NCBI GenBank assembly: GCA_038373865.1
Contig: JAXGGA010001702.1
Coordinates: forward strand, 1 to 64,000
Direction of reading: 5' to 3'
DNA length: 64,000 bases
Source: Uloborus plumipes
Taxonomy: Eukaryota > Arthropoda > Arachnida > Araneae > Uloboridae
Notes under the pieces: model-generated
Databases searched by the model: none
What the model was told of the DNA's origin: nothing
What the model saw: only the letters and a program-made list of their open reading frames with translations
Program-made: the position numbers and the translations under genes
Part shown: positions 34,241 through 46,398 of the stretch, piece after piece
Numbering within the stretch: the first letter of the stretch is position 1
How the letters are laid out: every line of letters begins with the position of its first letter

Positions 34241-37169
34241 CTCTACCTCAACACAAAAAACATTATTTTGGCCAAGGTAAACAAGATAAAATAGTAACAA
34301 AAAAAAATGTTTTCCTGGTGATGACGTTCATATAAAAATAAAAAATAGAAAAATGAATAAATTATTCGCTAGGTTGACTTCATAACTACAAGTGTACAAT
34401 TAATTGCTGACAACTTGATTGTGTGTAACTTTTATATTTGTTATAGTTAATTTTCAAATGTTTAATTAGTATCCAACCTATTTTGGCAATGTTTACGTAC
34501 GAAAAACACCATGGTATAATGGAACAAAAGGGCAATCTAACATGTAACAATGATCTCATTTACCAATCAAAGTTTAGAACGTGCTAAGATACAATAGACG
34601 GTAGGACATTTAAAAATTGCATAATCAGTCACAATATATCGGATATTTAAGTATTTATCCTAACAATGTTTTCATAATTTAATTTTTTTGAAACACAACT
34701 AAAGCTTTCATTGAGATATACGGTTTTTGATTATTTTATATTAATGAGTAAATTTAATAAAAATCTTAAGTTGATATCGGTTAGCAATTAATGCAAAAAT
34801 ATCAAATACAATAGAACTCCAACTATCCAGCAGAATTATGTCTTGAGATGATTTGAAATCGTGAAAACGCGAATAATTGGGTATAGTTCTACGAGATTAA
34901 GAAATAAAGAGTTTTACGAAAAAAATATGTTATGTACTACTAAGAAGTTACGTGAGACGATACGGCACTTGGTGTTTTCAAAAGGGAAAATCAAAAGGAA
35001 GTACGCTTTAAATAAAGATCAAAAGTCACAATAACATCAAAATTTCTCTTCAGAATGTAATTAATTTGTACATTTATAAACTTTTATTATATTTATTTTT
35101 CTTTCACAAAATTTCCACATTTTCACAATAATTTTACATGAATAGATAATAATTACGCTGATGAGTAGCAACTTCGAAAAAAAAAATTAATATTTTGGAT
35201 ATACATATTAAAGACATCACATTTTACCAACGAATAAGAGAACGAAAGAAGTCTTGATATTAAAAAATATATACGTACTATATTTAAGATAAGTTTGTTA
35301 ATTAATTCATTCACATATAGTAAAGGAAAGGGAATCAAAATTTCCTCTTTGACTATGAAATTAGAAATTATCAAAATAACTCTTCTAGTTAAAACGAGTT
35401 GTCAGAAGTTGTTGAATATCTAGAGGAGTTTAACGAATTTAGTTTGCTTCCAAAAACTAATAGCTAACTGGTAGGAAATAAAATCCAAACAATCGGTCAC
35501 TTGCGGCGGTAGAATCCCCGGGGAATTGTTGAACTGTCTCCAGTGATTAACGATGCTTTCGGAATACGATGGGATAACAGATACGCTTTGACAGAAAAGT
35601 TGATCATATAAAAAACTACATTTTCCTTAGCAAGTTTATTTACTTTTTTTTAGCTGAATAAAACGTCATGATGTTTTACTTAACTTATATCGATACTTTT
35701 TGATCTACATTTACGTAGCATACTCCGGGAGAAAATTTATAGGAAGAAAAATTAAAAACATTATTCATGGGGAAAAAAAGAAAAAAGTTTTTTTTTTTTC
35801 CTTTTTTCGGGAAATTATTTTTCTTTAAAAAATGAAAGGTAAAACTCTCCAAACTACAATAAATTCCTTTAGATGTAAGCCTGTAAAATACGAGTTGCAA
35901 TTTTGATATTACGCATTTTCTAATAAATAATAATTAAGAAAGCAACATTGGGAATGTAATTTAAATAATCATAGTTAAATTTTAAAATTAAATACCACGA
36001 GGCATTACTGATTATTTCATTGAAGAACGTGATAGGTTTATGCGAGCAAGTGAGAATATGTTTGATAATTTGTTGAGCAAATACTTTTTTTTAGCAAAAG
36101 AATGAAAACTTTATTAACTGTAAAAAGTCATTTTTTGCCAGGCTAAGGGTTTGTGAATTATAAAGAAATGATGCTTCATAACAGCCATCACAAAATATGA
36201 CAACTGTGTTTTTGTATTTTTAAACTTTAAGTTCAACAAAATATAGTAAAAATGGGTATTTTCTATTCCAAAAAATTATTCCTTTTAAAAACCGGAACTA
36301 TATTTTTTTCTTTATTTATAAAACATCTATCTTATTATCTTAATTTATTGATTTTTTTTCTTGCCTCATAAAGATCGTATTTATTTAATTTTGAATTATT
36401 TATTTTCAGCCAATTGATTTTATGAAAAAAAAAAAAAAAAAAAAACAATTTCAGTTTCAAAAATAATACAACTTGTCTTTATGAATTAAAAAATATTTTT
36501 TTGCACCGTAAATTTAAAAATGATAAACTTAGTGTTGCATTAGTTTTAAAATAGCAAATACAAATCATAATAGCATACTATATTAATTGAAAGCGTTATT
36601 AAATTCTTGCTTTCCTGTAAAACTATATTTTACATTATATAACGAGGGATGAAACAAAATAAAAGCACTTTTTTGCGAAAAATATCCATATAATTATTTG
36701 AAATCTTGAAAGCATTAATTCATCCATTAACAGTTTAATGTGTTTTTAATTTGTGTATTAATTGATCTTTTCATTAGTTCTTTTTCCTTTGATTAAGAAG
36801 CTTTGACATTTCAAAAAAAAAAAAATCTTAATATCACGAGAAATTTTTTTTTTAAACAAATGTATAAATGCGAGACATTTTTTCTTAAAAGTTTACTTAA
36901 ATCAATAGCCAATGCTCCGTCAAATCAAAATTCGACTCACCAGCAGTTTATATCTTTTCTTGAAAGGTTACATTTTCATTTCATACATATCTTAATTAAA
37001 TAACCATTAAAAACGTACTTAAAAACTGCCAAAAAAAGTGAACTTCTAAATAAAAAAAGAAATAAATTAGTGTAATACTTGTATGCCAGATGAACACAGC
37101 ATTTTTATCACCTCTTAATTACATCATGCGAAAAAAAAAACTTTTAAAATTCTTACTTTTTTATATTTT
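34241..37169. other. AT-rich non-coding region
   Basis: Strongly AT-rich with many homopolymer runs, including an A run of about 20 near 36426. A short ATAGAACTCCAACTATCC...ATTGGGTATAGTTCTA segment (34808-34892) is inverted-repeat-like and may be a decayed mariner/Tigger relic. No gene recognised. Confidence 0.35.
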
Positions 37170-37640
37170 AATCACGATCATTAGCGCTGATTTAATTCTG
37201 GTCCTTTCGAGGACATAAATCCCTCCCTCAGCCTCCATGTTTTCTTCATTAGAAATCGTTACGCATATTAGTTCCTCTTCTCAGCGGTGCAGGAATCCTC
37301 CTAAAATCCTCTCCAAACCAATTCACCACACTCTAATAAATTACTCATAATAAATCCGCGGAGCTACCTGCTGAGCCCCCCTTCACTCGATGAGAGCGCG
37401 CAGGGGGTTGATTGAAAACGATAAACTTCCAATCCTTAAGAAAGCGTACGAGCTGAGAGTGATATTACGACGCACCCCGCGAATGCGAAGAAATATCGCT
37501 CTATGTGAAGGAATCCGAAGGCACCTCCCTAAAAATTCACCACTGGAGAACGTGTTTCGCAATTTTAAATCTGCCGAGGTAAAAAGGCCGGAACTATTTT
37601 CTCCCCCCCCCCAAAAGGGGGAGGAGGATTTCTTACGTTT
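37170..37640. promoter_or_regulatory. Candidate conserved non-coding element
   Basis: Unusually balanced composition after 3 kb of AT-rich DNA, with TCATTAGCGCTGATTTAATT, CTAATAAATTACTCATAATA and TCCGCGGAGC among the notable stretches. Frames of 96 codons (+) and 91 codons (-) overlap completely and show no domain. The block ends at a run of C (37603-37611). Confidence 0.4.
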
Positions 37641-37888
37641 GCACTGGTTATCTCCCATTTTTTTGATATATATCTTTTAATTTGATAATAGTTACCAAAT
37701 GCCCAATGTAATCTTTAAAATTACCTAAACGATCTATTTATCAGTCCCTACTCCAATGCCGTACCCAAAGGAGTGCAAAGAACATGAATACACCCCCGCC
37801 CCGAGATTTGTTTTTGAGATTGGAAATACAAAATATGGATCAAAATATTTTTTTTCAGTCAAAAACCTAAAAAGTCCTGAAAATAGCT

Positions 37889-38023
37889 AAGGGCCCTGCT
37901 CCACATTGACGTAAAGCAGAAACGTAAAATGGATTACATAGTGTTCCTATGGAAAGTACCCGGATTTTCAGTTTGTACCTTCGGTTTCGGTCGCGTTTTA
38001 CGTTGATGTGGAGCAGGACCCTA
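37889..38023. mobile_element. Miniature element with GGGCCCTGCTCC inverted ends (family C)
   Basis: The left end AAGGGCCCTGCTCCACATTG pairs with the reverse complement of the right end, TTAGGGTCCTGCTCCACATC. Similarity continues into ACGTAAA. The total length is about 135 bp with no coding capacity. Flanks are CTA on the left and AATG on the right, so no clear target duplication. A half copy lies at 4191-4253. Confidence 0.75.
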
Positions 38024-38246
38024 ATGTACATTTTGAAGCTATTTTTACGCATTTATATGCAACTAAATTCCCCAAAAGAAGCAACAATATCAGAATTGCA
38101 TATGCAGCAATTTGGTTGTTTTTCGCGAAAACGTTTGTCTGAATTCTACAAAAGACGGAACTCGCGGTCTTTTAACCCCTTCCTAATAGTTAAGAATTTC
38201 GTTTATAGAATAACGTTCTCAAGGGTCGATGCGGAATTAGATTCTA

Positions 38247-38312
38247 CATACAATTCAGCAATGAAGTCAAAATCATCATTTTTAGATTTACGCTAGTTCG
38301 GCTCTCAGGTAC
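38247..38312. mobile_element. Diverged single arm of the palindromic miniature element
   Basis: GATTTACGCTAGTTCGGCTC followed by TCAGGTACAGA corresponds to the right arm of the element at 6559-6702 (GGACTTACGTTAGTCTGGTT, then CTGAGGTACAGA). The preceding GAAGTCAAAATCATC matches the next part of the arm with substitutions. The opposite arm was not found. Confidence 0.45.
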
Positions 38313-38749
38313 AGATATTTTGCTCAGTTTCAATGCTAGGATTGGTAGTCCGAATGTGTATTGCCATTGCCTACACTTTTCACAACTATTGTCTAACTTA
38401 CCATTTGTGATCGCTGTGTAAGTTACGTTTTACATTCCAGGACATTAACTCTCTTATATATCGCAAACCCATTTTGTACTTCACCTAAAGCGTTTAGCTT
38501 AAGAATCCTACTTTTCTTACTCCTGGCAATGTCTCTTCCGATATTTCCTGAACCCTCTCATTTTGAGTTTAATTTCACCGGGACAGCTATAAATTCATCC
38601 ACACACACCTAGCTTAGTGCCGCTCTCGATATCTTGACAAGCTGGATCTTTCCATCAATGCAGAGAAGTAACCTAACAGACTCAATTTTTTTCCCTTCCT
38701 AAATCTAAAATGGCATTTATTTCTCATTGTCTAACAAAAAAATCTAACC

Positions 38750-39230
38750 CAATTTCTGCGCTGTCGTGCAAGCAATCTGCCACTCACGCTTTAAAGTGAA
38801 GTGAAGAGAAGAAAGAAAAAAAAATGGCGGATCCCAGCAAGGCAAATACCGACTGTGTTCATTGGATCAGTCTTCCGTGACGGTAGATTTTACTTGTACA
38901 GACGTTAAAGGAGTTAAGGCAGAAGTACGTAATAAGATATATTCGGAGGCCATTTTGGGGAAGTTCGTTCAGGATTTCTTTAAATCCTGTTATCCCAAAT
39001 GGACCTTTTTGAATTGACGCTCCAGAGCACCGTGGGTTTGCTGGGTTAAATTCGATTTCTTTCAGATGTCTGGTAGAATGGCGTCAGTTCCTCCTTCGCA
39101 TCCTTTGTGCCTGGAATGGGGAAGTGTTTATGCTGCGAAGCATTTGGCTCTTAAAAGCGATATCTTCCGCACTGAGAGGATGGATTTTGATTTCAAACTA
39201 ACGCCTGGAAAGTAATCTAGATTTAAATTA
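38750..39230. other. Candidate conserved non-coding element (weak)
   Basis: A balanced-composition block with TTTAAATCCTGTTATCCCAA and TTAAATTCGATTTCTTTCAG followed by ATGTCTGGTAGAATGG. A TTTCTTTCAG acceptor-like sequence precedes an ATG here, but no open frame with a donor was defined. Confidence 0.3.
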
Positions 39231-39870
39231 GTTAAAGGTATTGTGTTTCGACTTCTGACCGACGGTTCAAGCAGAGTATTGTGTATATATTTTGCCAGTC
39301 ATCCCAGAACTGTCGTTCAAGTAGTGCACATAATACGATTTAATGTGTAAAATTTATCTCCCTTTTTCTTTTGCAAGAAATTACACAGTTGTCGAAAAAG
39401 TAAACTTCAAAAATATTTTTTCTAAACTGTTTTACTTTTTAATGCAACCAATCTCTAGCGGAATCCTGATTATATAAAATTATAATTAGTTACTAGGTAG
39501 CAAAAAAGTATTTCATTTTTATATTATACTCGAAGAAAGTAGTATTTAGAGACTAAAGAAGCAAACTTGATTTGTGTTCTTACCCCGCAATGCCGATTGA
39601 AATAATAAGCTAAAAATTAAAAAAAAAAAAAATGTTTACCGTTCTTACCGAAAATATACATGTGCTATTCATAAATATTTCCTCCCCTCAGTTACAAAGT
39701 ATCACGTTTCATTTTACCCGTCCCGTTGCCTTATATCAGGGCTGTTTTCCATGAACATATGTATGTAATAATATAGATATATATATACTTTTGAACCAAG
39801 ATATCCGTTAATGCATATTTTTAGATCTAATCGTAATTTTAGTACATTTGACTTTCTTTATATAAAAATA

Positions 39871-40640
39871 CTAGCTGACCCGGCGAACTCTGTTCCGCCT
39901 TAAAGGCAATAAATAAGAAAATTTTTGACTTTATTAAGTTTTTTATTATTAGAAAATACAAAAAAAATTAAGTACCTACATTAATCATTCATTATTGTTT
40001 CTGTATTTTAGTACATAGGTTGCTCTTCACTAAAGTACCTTGTGTTGCACAACATTTTTTGTTTTATTATCAGACGCAAAAAGAAACAACATAGATGGTC
40101 TTCCGACCCGTAAACATGCCACATATAATTGACCATGGGAGAAACGGTGATATTCTAGATTCAAAACCACAAACTTTTAAGGATTGGCCTTGTGATTTGT
40201 TAAAGGTGAAATTGAAGTCTTTTAAATTCAAACGGCAGATCGGTTGGGATTATCGGGATCCTAGGAATGAGAAATCGTTTCTGACAGCTTATCACATATA
40301 AATGTCAAGGGAAGTAACGTGTTTGTTTATAATTTACTTCACAAAAAAGTCAAATAACACTCAACGCACCGCTAGCTTACAACCTGTTTACTGCGCACCG
40401 GTAGCTGCCAGAACGTGTGCTTTATGTCGCTCAGCCACGGAGGTGTCAAAAAAGGCTTAGTAAAAAGGCTTAGTCAATAAGACAGTTTTTCTATTTATGT
40501 AACTGACACACATAAATTATAGCCTATGTCCGTCTCTTGGCTCTAAGCTACCTACCCACCAATTTTTAGCCATATCGGTACAGCCGTTCTTGAGTTATAA
40601 GTAGTGTAACTAACACGACTTTCTTTTATATATATATAGA
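39871..40640 (-). mobile_element. Non-autonomous Helitron, 770 bp
   Basis: On the minus strand it begins TCTATATATATATAAAAGAA and ends with a GC-rich hairpin (GGCGGAAC, AGA, GTTCGCC), then GGGTCAGCTAG. The TC start, the hairpin and the CTAG end are the canonical Helitron termini. The base before it is A and the base after is T, the usual A|T insertion site with no duplication. It retains the tail of a helicase gene (40030-40209, minus) near its 3' end, so it is a deletion derivative of an autonomous element. Confidence 0.85.
40030..40209 (-). pseudogene. C-terminal remnant of Helitron PIF1-like helicase
   Basis: Minus-strand translation gives about 58 residues containing FSHGQLYVAC, the motif-VI region of PIF1-family helicases in Helitron Rep/Hel proteins. 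A VVLNLE stretch precedes it and KTKNVV follows before a stop. The preceding nucleotide-binding and Rep domains are missing, and a stop codon interrupts the fragment near its start where family members read through. It lies inside the Helitron at 39871-40640 and ends about 160 bases from its 3' terminus, the normal place for the helicase C terminus. It is clearly non-functional. Confidence 0.75.
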
Positions 40641-41283
40641 TTTGGTGTATATATGTGCGTGTGTGTGTGCAGAAAAACCTGAAAGTTGATCACTAAAGTA
40701 CTGCAATGGTCAACTGGCACAGGTTTTCCTGTATATAATGCGTACAGCTGTTACTCGTATTTCTTAAAAGGTAAAAAATAATCTATTCATCGCCTTATAC
40801 CGAAAAGAATTAATTTAAGAGTTCACTGCAGACAAGGCCACCAGCAAGTGAATTAATTTCCTGATGCTGCTTAAGATGAACTGGCGCATAAAATTATTCC
40901 TTTAAATACCCGTCACCCCTCCAAAGTGATGGCAGTCATGCAGCAAGGCGTGAGTAACTCGGATGTTCGTCCTCCAAAGCTGACAATGAACTCATGTATG
41001 CTCAAGAAAAGCGTTTTCTCTTAGTAAAAAACAGAATTAATGTTCGTGTTTTAATTGTTTCACTTTTGCACACATGGTGATGCATATCATCACACACACA
41101 TGTATGTATGTGCACAAGGTTTGAACTTCTAAGATCATGAAACTTAGTTGTTCGTATTTTTGATTCTTCCCTCTTGTTTTGTTTCCTTAGATCAAAGATT
41201 TGAAGCTGTTATGATTGTTTACCTTCTTTGTTTTATTCTTCGTACTTTAACTGTTAACCCTTAACTGTCTAACATTTTTTCGC

Positions 41284-41472
41284 GAAACCTCCGTCGAATC
41301 TGCGCACGCGCCAAGTCTTTTCTGACTTTCTCGAAATAGGGGGAAATGCAACGAGAAAGTAGCAAGCGAACAAAAACTGAAGGCATCGGGAAGTGCGCAT
41401 CCAAAACCTATCTCCCCTTTTTCAAATGGAAGCGTTCGTGGCTGCCAGGCGCACAATACGCAAACAGACAGT
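41284..41472 (+). repeat. Dispersed repeat family D, diverged shorter copy
   Basis: It matches the outer parts of the copies at 12651-12964 and 29583-29871: CCGTCGAATCTGCGCACGCG at the left, then CTCCCCTTTTTCAAATGGAA and TTCGTGGCTGCCAGGCGC at the right. The AT-rich middle is missing or replaced. Confidence 0.45.
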
Positions 41473-41559
41473 ATGCCCCGACGGAACTGAGAAGTACTGC
41501 GTGTATTAATTTAGTATTATGAATCCTAAATGGCTGTAATCGTACTGATACTTAAAAGT

Positions 41560-41800
41560 ACCTCTGCTTGTACTTTGCTGAGAGGTCGACAGATGGTACC
41601 TGCGATCAGAAACAGTTTTCTTAGGAGCCCTAAGGCGTAGGGAGTCTTAGACTCTACTGATTGTCAACAAATCTTTATTCGTTATGCGGCGTACGTGATG
41701 AACGGCGTGTTTCCCCCTGGAATAGAACCGGGGACCGCTGTGGTAGAAACCCAGTGCTTTGGCCGCTGGACTAAAAGGCCTCATAACCCGGCGGGCAAAG
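41560..41800 (-). mobile_element. tRNA-derived SINE on the minus strand
   Basis: Reverse-complemented, the head reads TTTTAGTCCAGCGGCCAAAG (A box; 41762-41773 on the plus strand) and CCCCGGTTCTATTCCAGGGG (B-box region; 41719-41729). Between them is an anticodon-like arm with loop TTTCTAC. The acceptor stem does not close, so it is not a functional tRNA. An unrelated body continues to about 41560. No terminal tail was defined. Confidence 0.6.
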
Positions 41801-42034
41801 TTGGGTTATATGCTCTCTAAGCGTACGCCACAGTTATATATGCTTGATGTATTTCCAACTAAAAAAACCAAAAAAAAAAAAAAATGTAAAAATTCATTGC
41901 TAAATTAATTTGGGACCTAAAGGGTTAATCGTCGTTTTTTGCTCGTATTTTTTCTTTCCGTCGATTTCAGAAACTTCATGTTCTTCATTTGTTCTGTTCT
42001 GGTATGGAATCATACGATGTAATCAGAAACTTTA

Positions 42035-42252
42035 TTGTTGCTTGCTTGTCTAGTGATCAGATCTGGATGGATGGTTCCAGGGTTCGAATCTCGGCTCTGA
42101 CGTCGATGTATTTTCTCTCTCTCTCATGTCCTTGTCCTTTCTTTTATTTCTCGTACAGACATTGTACTGCACATTTTGGGTCCTTGAAATCTCTCCAGCG
42201 TCTTGTTTTACTGATATCACTCAGAATACCTTGCAAAACTTAGATCAAAAAA
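42035..42252 (+). mobile_element. tRNA-derived SINE on the plus strand
   Basis: CTTGTCTAGTGATCAGATCT (A-box-like) is followed by CCAGGGTTCGAATCTCGG, which contains a near-consensus B box GGTTCGAATCT (42083-42093). A roughly 150-bp body follows, ending near AGATCAAAAAAAC. A TC run is at 42115-42124. The 84-codon plus-strand frame across it is incidental. Confidence 0.65.
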
Positions 42253-42439
42253 ACTTTTAAGCTGGTCTTTGACAGTAGAACTTGAACTGTATTAATTTAT
42301 TTCTTTGTTTATTTTTTCCGGAATTCGCCATTTTTATAAAAGCGTGACATGGGAAATTTACAAAATTTATCGTTATCATTAGTCGAAGTTTATTGTAATT
42401 GAAGTAACAGTTGTTTATATGCAATGAGTTACCGCCCAT

Positions 42440-42620
42440 AAGCCAGGTTTGCGGACGCTCGTTGGTAAGATAAATTCACTTTATCTACCAGTTTGTTGGC
42501 TATCTTAGCTACATTAAGAAGATTTTTGCCTCCGGCTCGATCATTGTCTATTCCTAACTAAGGAGTCCATAATAAGGACGAAACTGCAGCCTTAGGATGC
42601 TATGATTGAGCAGGTGCATT
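42440..42620 (+). repeat. Unclassified dispersed repeat (family B), copy 3
   Basis: Shares GATTTTTGCCTCCGGCTCG, TCTATTCCTAAC, TCCATAATAAGGACGAAACT and GCAGCC with the copies at 842-1025 and, inverted, 12990-13165. It starts near the GGACGCTCG phrase that also has a counterpart in copy 1 (GGTCGCTCG). Confidence 0.6.
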
Positions 42621-45039
42621 TGCTTCAACAGTTGTTTACATAAATTAATTTATTGCATAATATTATTACCAACTTTTCAATTATTTGTGGGACATCTAAA
42701 TATTTTTCAGTAATAGCAGTTTTATTTATTTATTTACTTATTTTTAATTAAAAATAATAAAAATTGAGGGTGTGAGGGTAATATTTTCGCAGTTCAAAAA
42801 TAAGCTCTAAGCCATTTCAGCCAAAATGTTAAAATTCTTATCTTTTAATTACTTAATTTATCAAAAGTAAGTTAATTTAAAATTTTCTTCATCTCTTCTT
42901 CATTGCGTGTCGGGTAGATGTTTAATTCATTTTAAAGTGCAAAATTTATTCTCCCTTTATTAATTAAAACGGTCTTCATTGCTAACACGTGTTCATCTAC
43001 ATTAATGAGATAATATTTCATTATAATGAAACCAAAACATTTTCATACTCTCGGTTATTCAAGTTTTAAACGCTGACATCTTTCTTTTGACGCTTTTTGT
43101 AGTAATTAAAATTGTCGTAGTCACACATTACAGCATCTATCATTTATCATAACTTAAAAAAATATTTATATTTCTTTTTTTTCCTATTAATTATAAGATT
43201 TTTTACAGCTTTTTATTTTGAAGTTTTTTATTTGACGAAACTGCCTCGGGTCATTTAAACAATTTGAAAAGCAAATGGTAGCTTTGGTTGCAAATCGTTG
43301 CTCATGTTCGCTTCATTAAAATCAATATCTGAAGCGCTAATGAGATTTTTAAACTGAATTATTTTGTTTCTTGAGAAAAAAAGGAGTAAAGAATAAGATA
43401 CGATTCGTGTATCATAATAAAGACCATTGCTTAAATACATTTCGCGGAAAGGTAATTATTTCAATCATTTGTTCAAGTAAACATTCGTTAAAAATCAAAT
43501 TTAACTAATTGTCTGTGTTTTTTTCTTTAATCTGTTTATTTTTCTTTTTGTCTCGTGTTTAAATTAGAAAAGAAAGAGTTGAAAAAAAATATCCTTCTTA
43601 ATTAGAAATGATGTATTAAAAAAGTTTGTAGAATAAGTAGACTTAAAAATCTATTTAGTTTTTCTTCAGCAGGAAAAAAAAAAAGCATGAGATATTTTCA
43701 ATGCTACTGATTTCTATTGAAAGGTATTAGACCCTGTAAATAATTATGTGTATGTAAAAGTATATTTTTTTGTACATTTGAAATTGAAAAACTAAAATAA
43801 AAAACTAATTGTAAAAATAAGAAAACAGTAAGGTTACAATGATTAATTTAGCTGATTTCCGGGCTTTATGGGGAGTAGGGAAAAAGCTTTTCGGACTTTT
43901 CGAAAAATCTTCGTACTCGCAGACATTTGATGAGTTACTGTCTGATCGATTGCTGTTCCATTTAATTGTTTTTGTGAACTTTTCCCTCCACTTTTTTAAA
44001 GGAATTTTTATAACGTACATTTTTTTATACATGAGCTAACATATGTACAACATATATTTTGAAAACAGTAAAAGTGAATCAAGCGGTGTTCAACCATTTT
44101 CAAAAATCATGTTATTACATTGTACCGAACCATTTCCTTGAAGTCTGTACTGTAAATAGGAAGCTCTATATATTATTTACGTTTCAAATATGATTTGAGG
44201 TATTGCTGCAGGCATTTTCGTATCAAATATTGACTCAAACACTGTCTAGACATCATATTAAATCTATGATAGTAGTCTACGTAAGCAGTCATCAGGCACT
44301 TGGTAGAAACAGATTCGACAGATGTTTTTATACCTCAAGATTGCGGTATGTTTTAAATTTCATTTAAGTTCATTCAACTTTATTTGAAAAATCGTATTTC
44401 TACGGCAGACAGGTTACATCAAGCTCGTGTATTTTTCTTTTCTAACAGGCTGGCTACAAAAAGTTCAGTTTGAATCGAAGTATCGGTTTTCATAGAAAAA
44501 CAGTTATTAAAAATAGATGTACTAGTTTACTATTTTGGGGAAGTGTTGAAGTGTTGGGCGAAAGTGTGAAAGTGGGTGAGAATTTTGGCGCGAACATTGT
44601 TGTACGTTAGTTTTTTGTCGTATCCCATAGCTTTGGGAAAAAATGGTGCCACGGCCTAACAACGGGGTGGACTTCTAATAGGACCACACAAAGATATATA
44701 TTTATTATAAGTAAAAAGACATGAAAACAAGAATGTGCATTTTTTGATCGACTAATCACCAATTGTAATGATTCACTCATTGTATTTAAATCTTCTTTCA
44801 TGCACATCTAGTGGTCGTCCTTAAATGGTGGGAGAGGCGAAAACACTTCAGCTTTATCGTATACAATAAATAAGGATTGAAGAGAGTAATATGACTTATG
44901 ACATATCGAAAATGTGACATGTGCTGGAAAGAAAAATGTATTTCATGACATTTAATGTATTAAGAACATGCTTTATACAATATCATGACTGCCAAAATAT
45001 TGTGAAATAGTTCTGAAAAATCTTTTCAGTCGATGGAAG
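42621..45039. other. AT-rich non-coding region
   Basis: No gene or bounded repeat recognised. 43805-44039 has opposed frames of 66-75 codons without features. A GTG-rich patch (AAGTGTTGAAGTGTTGGG) lies near 44540. 44620-44830 is of somewhat higher complexity. Confidence 0.35.
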
Positions 45040-45620
45040 TTAGGTGTTCGAAAGACATAATACCGTTATCCTCCTTTATGGACACCCCCTCTCCGGTACG
45101 TCCGTCCACTTTCTGAAAATCCCGAGGATTGCTGCAAATCCTCTTATGCTCCAAAACGAACAGCAGAACCGGAAAAGTTTCCTCCGGCCTTTAAACTCGA
45201 GGACTGGATTGTTTCAGTTAGCGATCACTGGCCAAGAAAGATTTAGGGAATAAGGGGTGGTCGAAGGGATCGTCTGTCCCACGGGGGGGGGGGGGATCCG
45301 TTACGTCCTGTTTGGTTCACGCATCGATCGCAGTTTTAGCCACACGAGAGAAATTTAAAGTGACACTTTCAGTTTGTGCCACATTTAACCCGAATATATA
45401 TTATGCCTGCAGGAAGTCCATAGATTTTGCTGCCAAGAACAGCTTTCAGTTTTCGGTTGGAGAATTCTTTCGTCGGCAAGTACCTCTAAATTCTCCCTTG
45501 TTCAACTTTTTCGAAGCTTTAGTGATCCACAAGGACTGTTCTATTGGAAAAGATTTGTCTTTAATGTTCTGTCCGAGACACATAAATTTCTATTTCGTAA
45601 TCCTAGGAACTGCAAGACCA
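45040..45620. other. Higher-complexity block with a 104-codon frame
   Basis: The composition is balanced, apart from a run of 12 G at 45284-45295. Two consecutive plus-strand frames (45044-45253 and 45312-45626) span it. The second is 104 codons long and reaches a donor-like AAG|GTAATC at about 45619. A weak acceptor-like ATCGATCGCAG lies near 45331. The residues show no recognised domain. It could be a conserved element or, less likely, an exon. Confidence 0.3.
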
Positions 45621-46398
45621 AGGTAATCTCGGTTTAGAACAACTGTTTCTTACTTTTTATTGCTTTTCTCTTCATTTTACTTCATTGTCCTTGCAGTTAG
45701 CAACTGAAATTTATGTAACACATCAGGTGTTATGATTGGCTTGTAGAGCTTAACCATCCCGTAAATATCTCTACTCAAAATCAGAAATATCAACATGTAA
45801 CACATGGACATATAGATATTTACTTGGGTAAGATACAGATACATTCATTGGATAAACTAAAATTACTATTATTTAGATTCGTAAATGATCGTGTCTTTAA
45901 CGTGATGCTTTTTGTTACTAATGTAGTGCAGAGTATTAATTCGAAATAAAGAGCTCACCCCAAAAATCGTTCATATTTTTATTTATTATTTATTTTTGAG
46001 GTTTCAAAATTATATTTTCGTTTTAATGATGACCGTTACCAATTACTAAAAATATTTAAATATTGATGAACACTGTGGAATAATTCGGATTTTTCGTATC
46101 TGCCTAGGAACAAAAATATATTTACACACGAACATAAGAAATATTTAAAGTGCAAACAGTTTTTTGATGTCTTGCTGGGTTAGTAGCCTGATCAGTGTAA
46201 TATCTTTTGCACAGTGACTAAAATGGATCCTAATGAGAAAGTCACTTGAATTCCATGAAAGGCATGAAATGTCACTGTAAAAGTTTTTATGTTGTGGTAA
46301 TTTATATGTGTCGGTCCGTGGCGATGGTACAATGTCACGTTTCAGTAACGTGTTCGTAAAGTCACAATTTAATTGTTGCAGCGTTGTTGCAGTGAAGC

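Noticed and set aside
41700..41790. Functional tRNA gene on the minus strand
   Set aside because: A- and B-box-like sequences and an anticodon-like arm exist, but the acceptor stem does not pair; better read as a SINE head.
45284..45295. Poly-G runs (also near 2907, 47849 and 52207) as G-quadruplexes
   Set aside because: They are single homopolymer tracts next to repeats, more likely slippage products and possibly assembly-sensitive.
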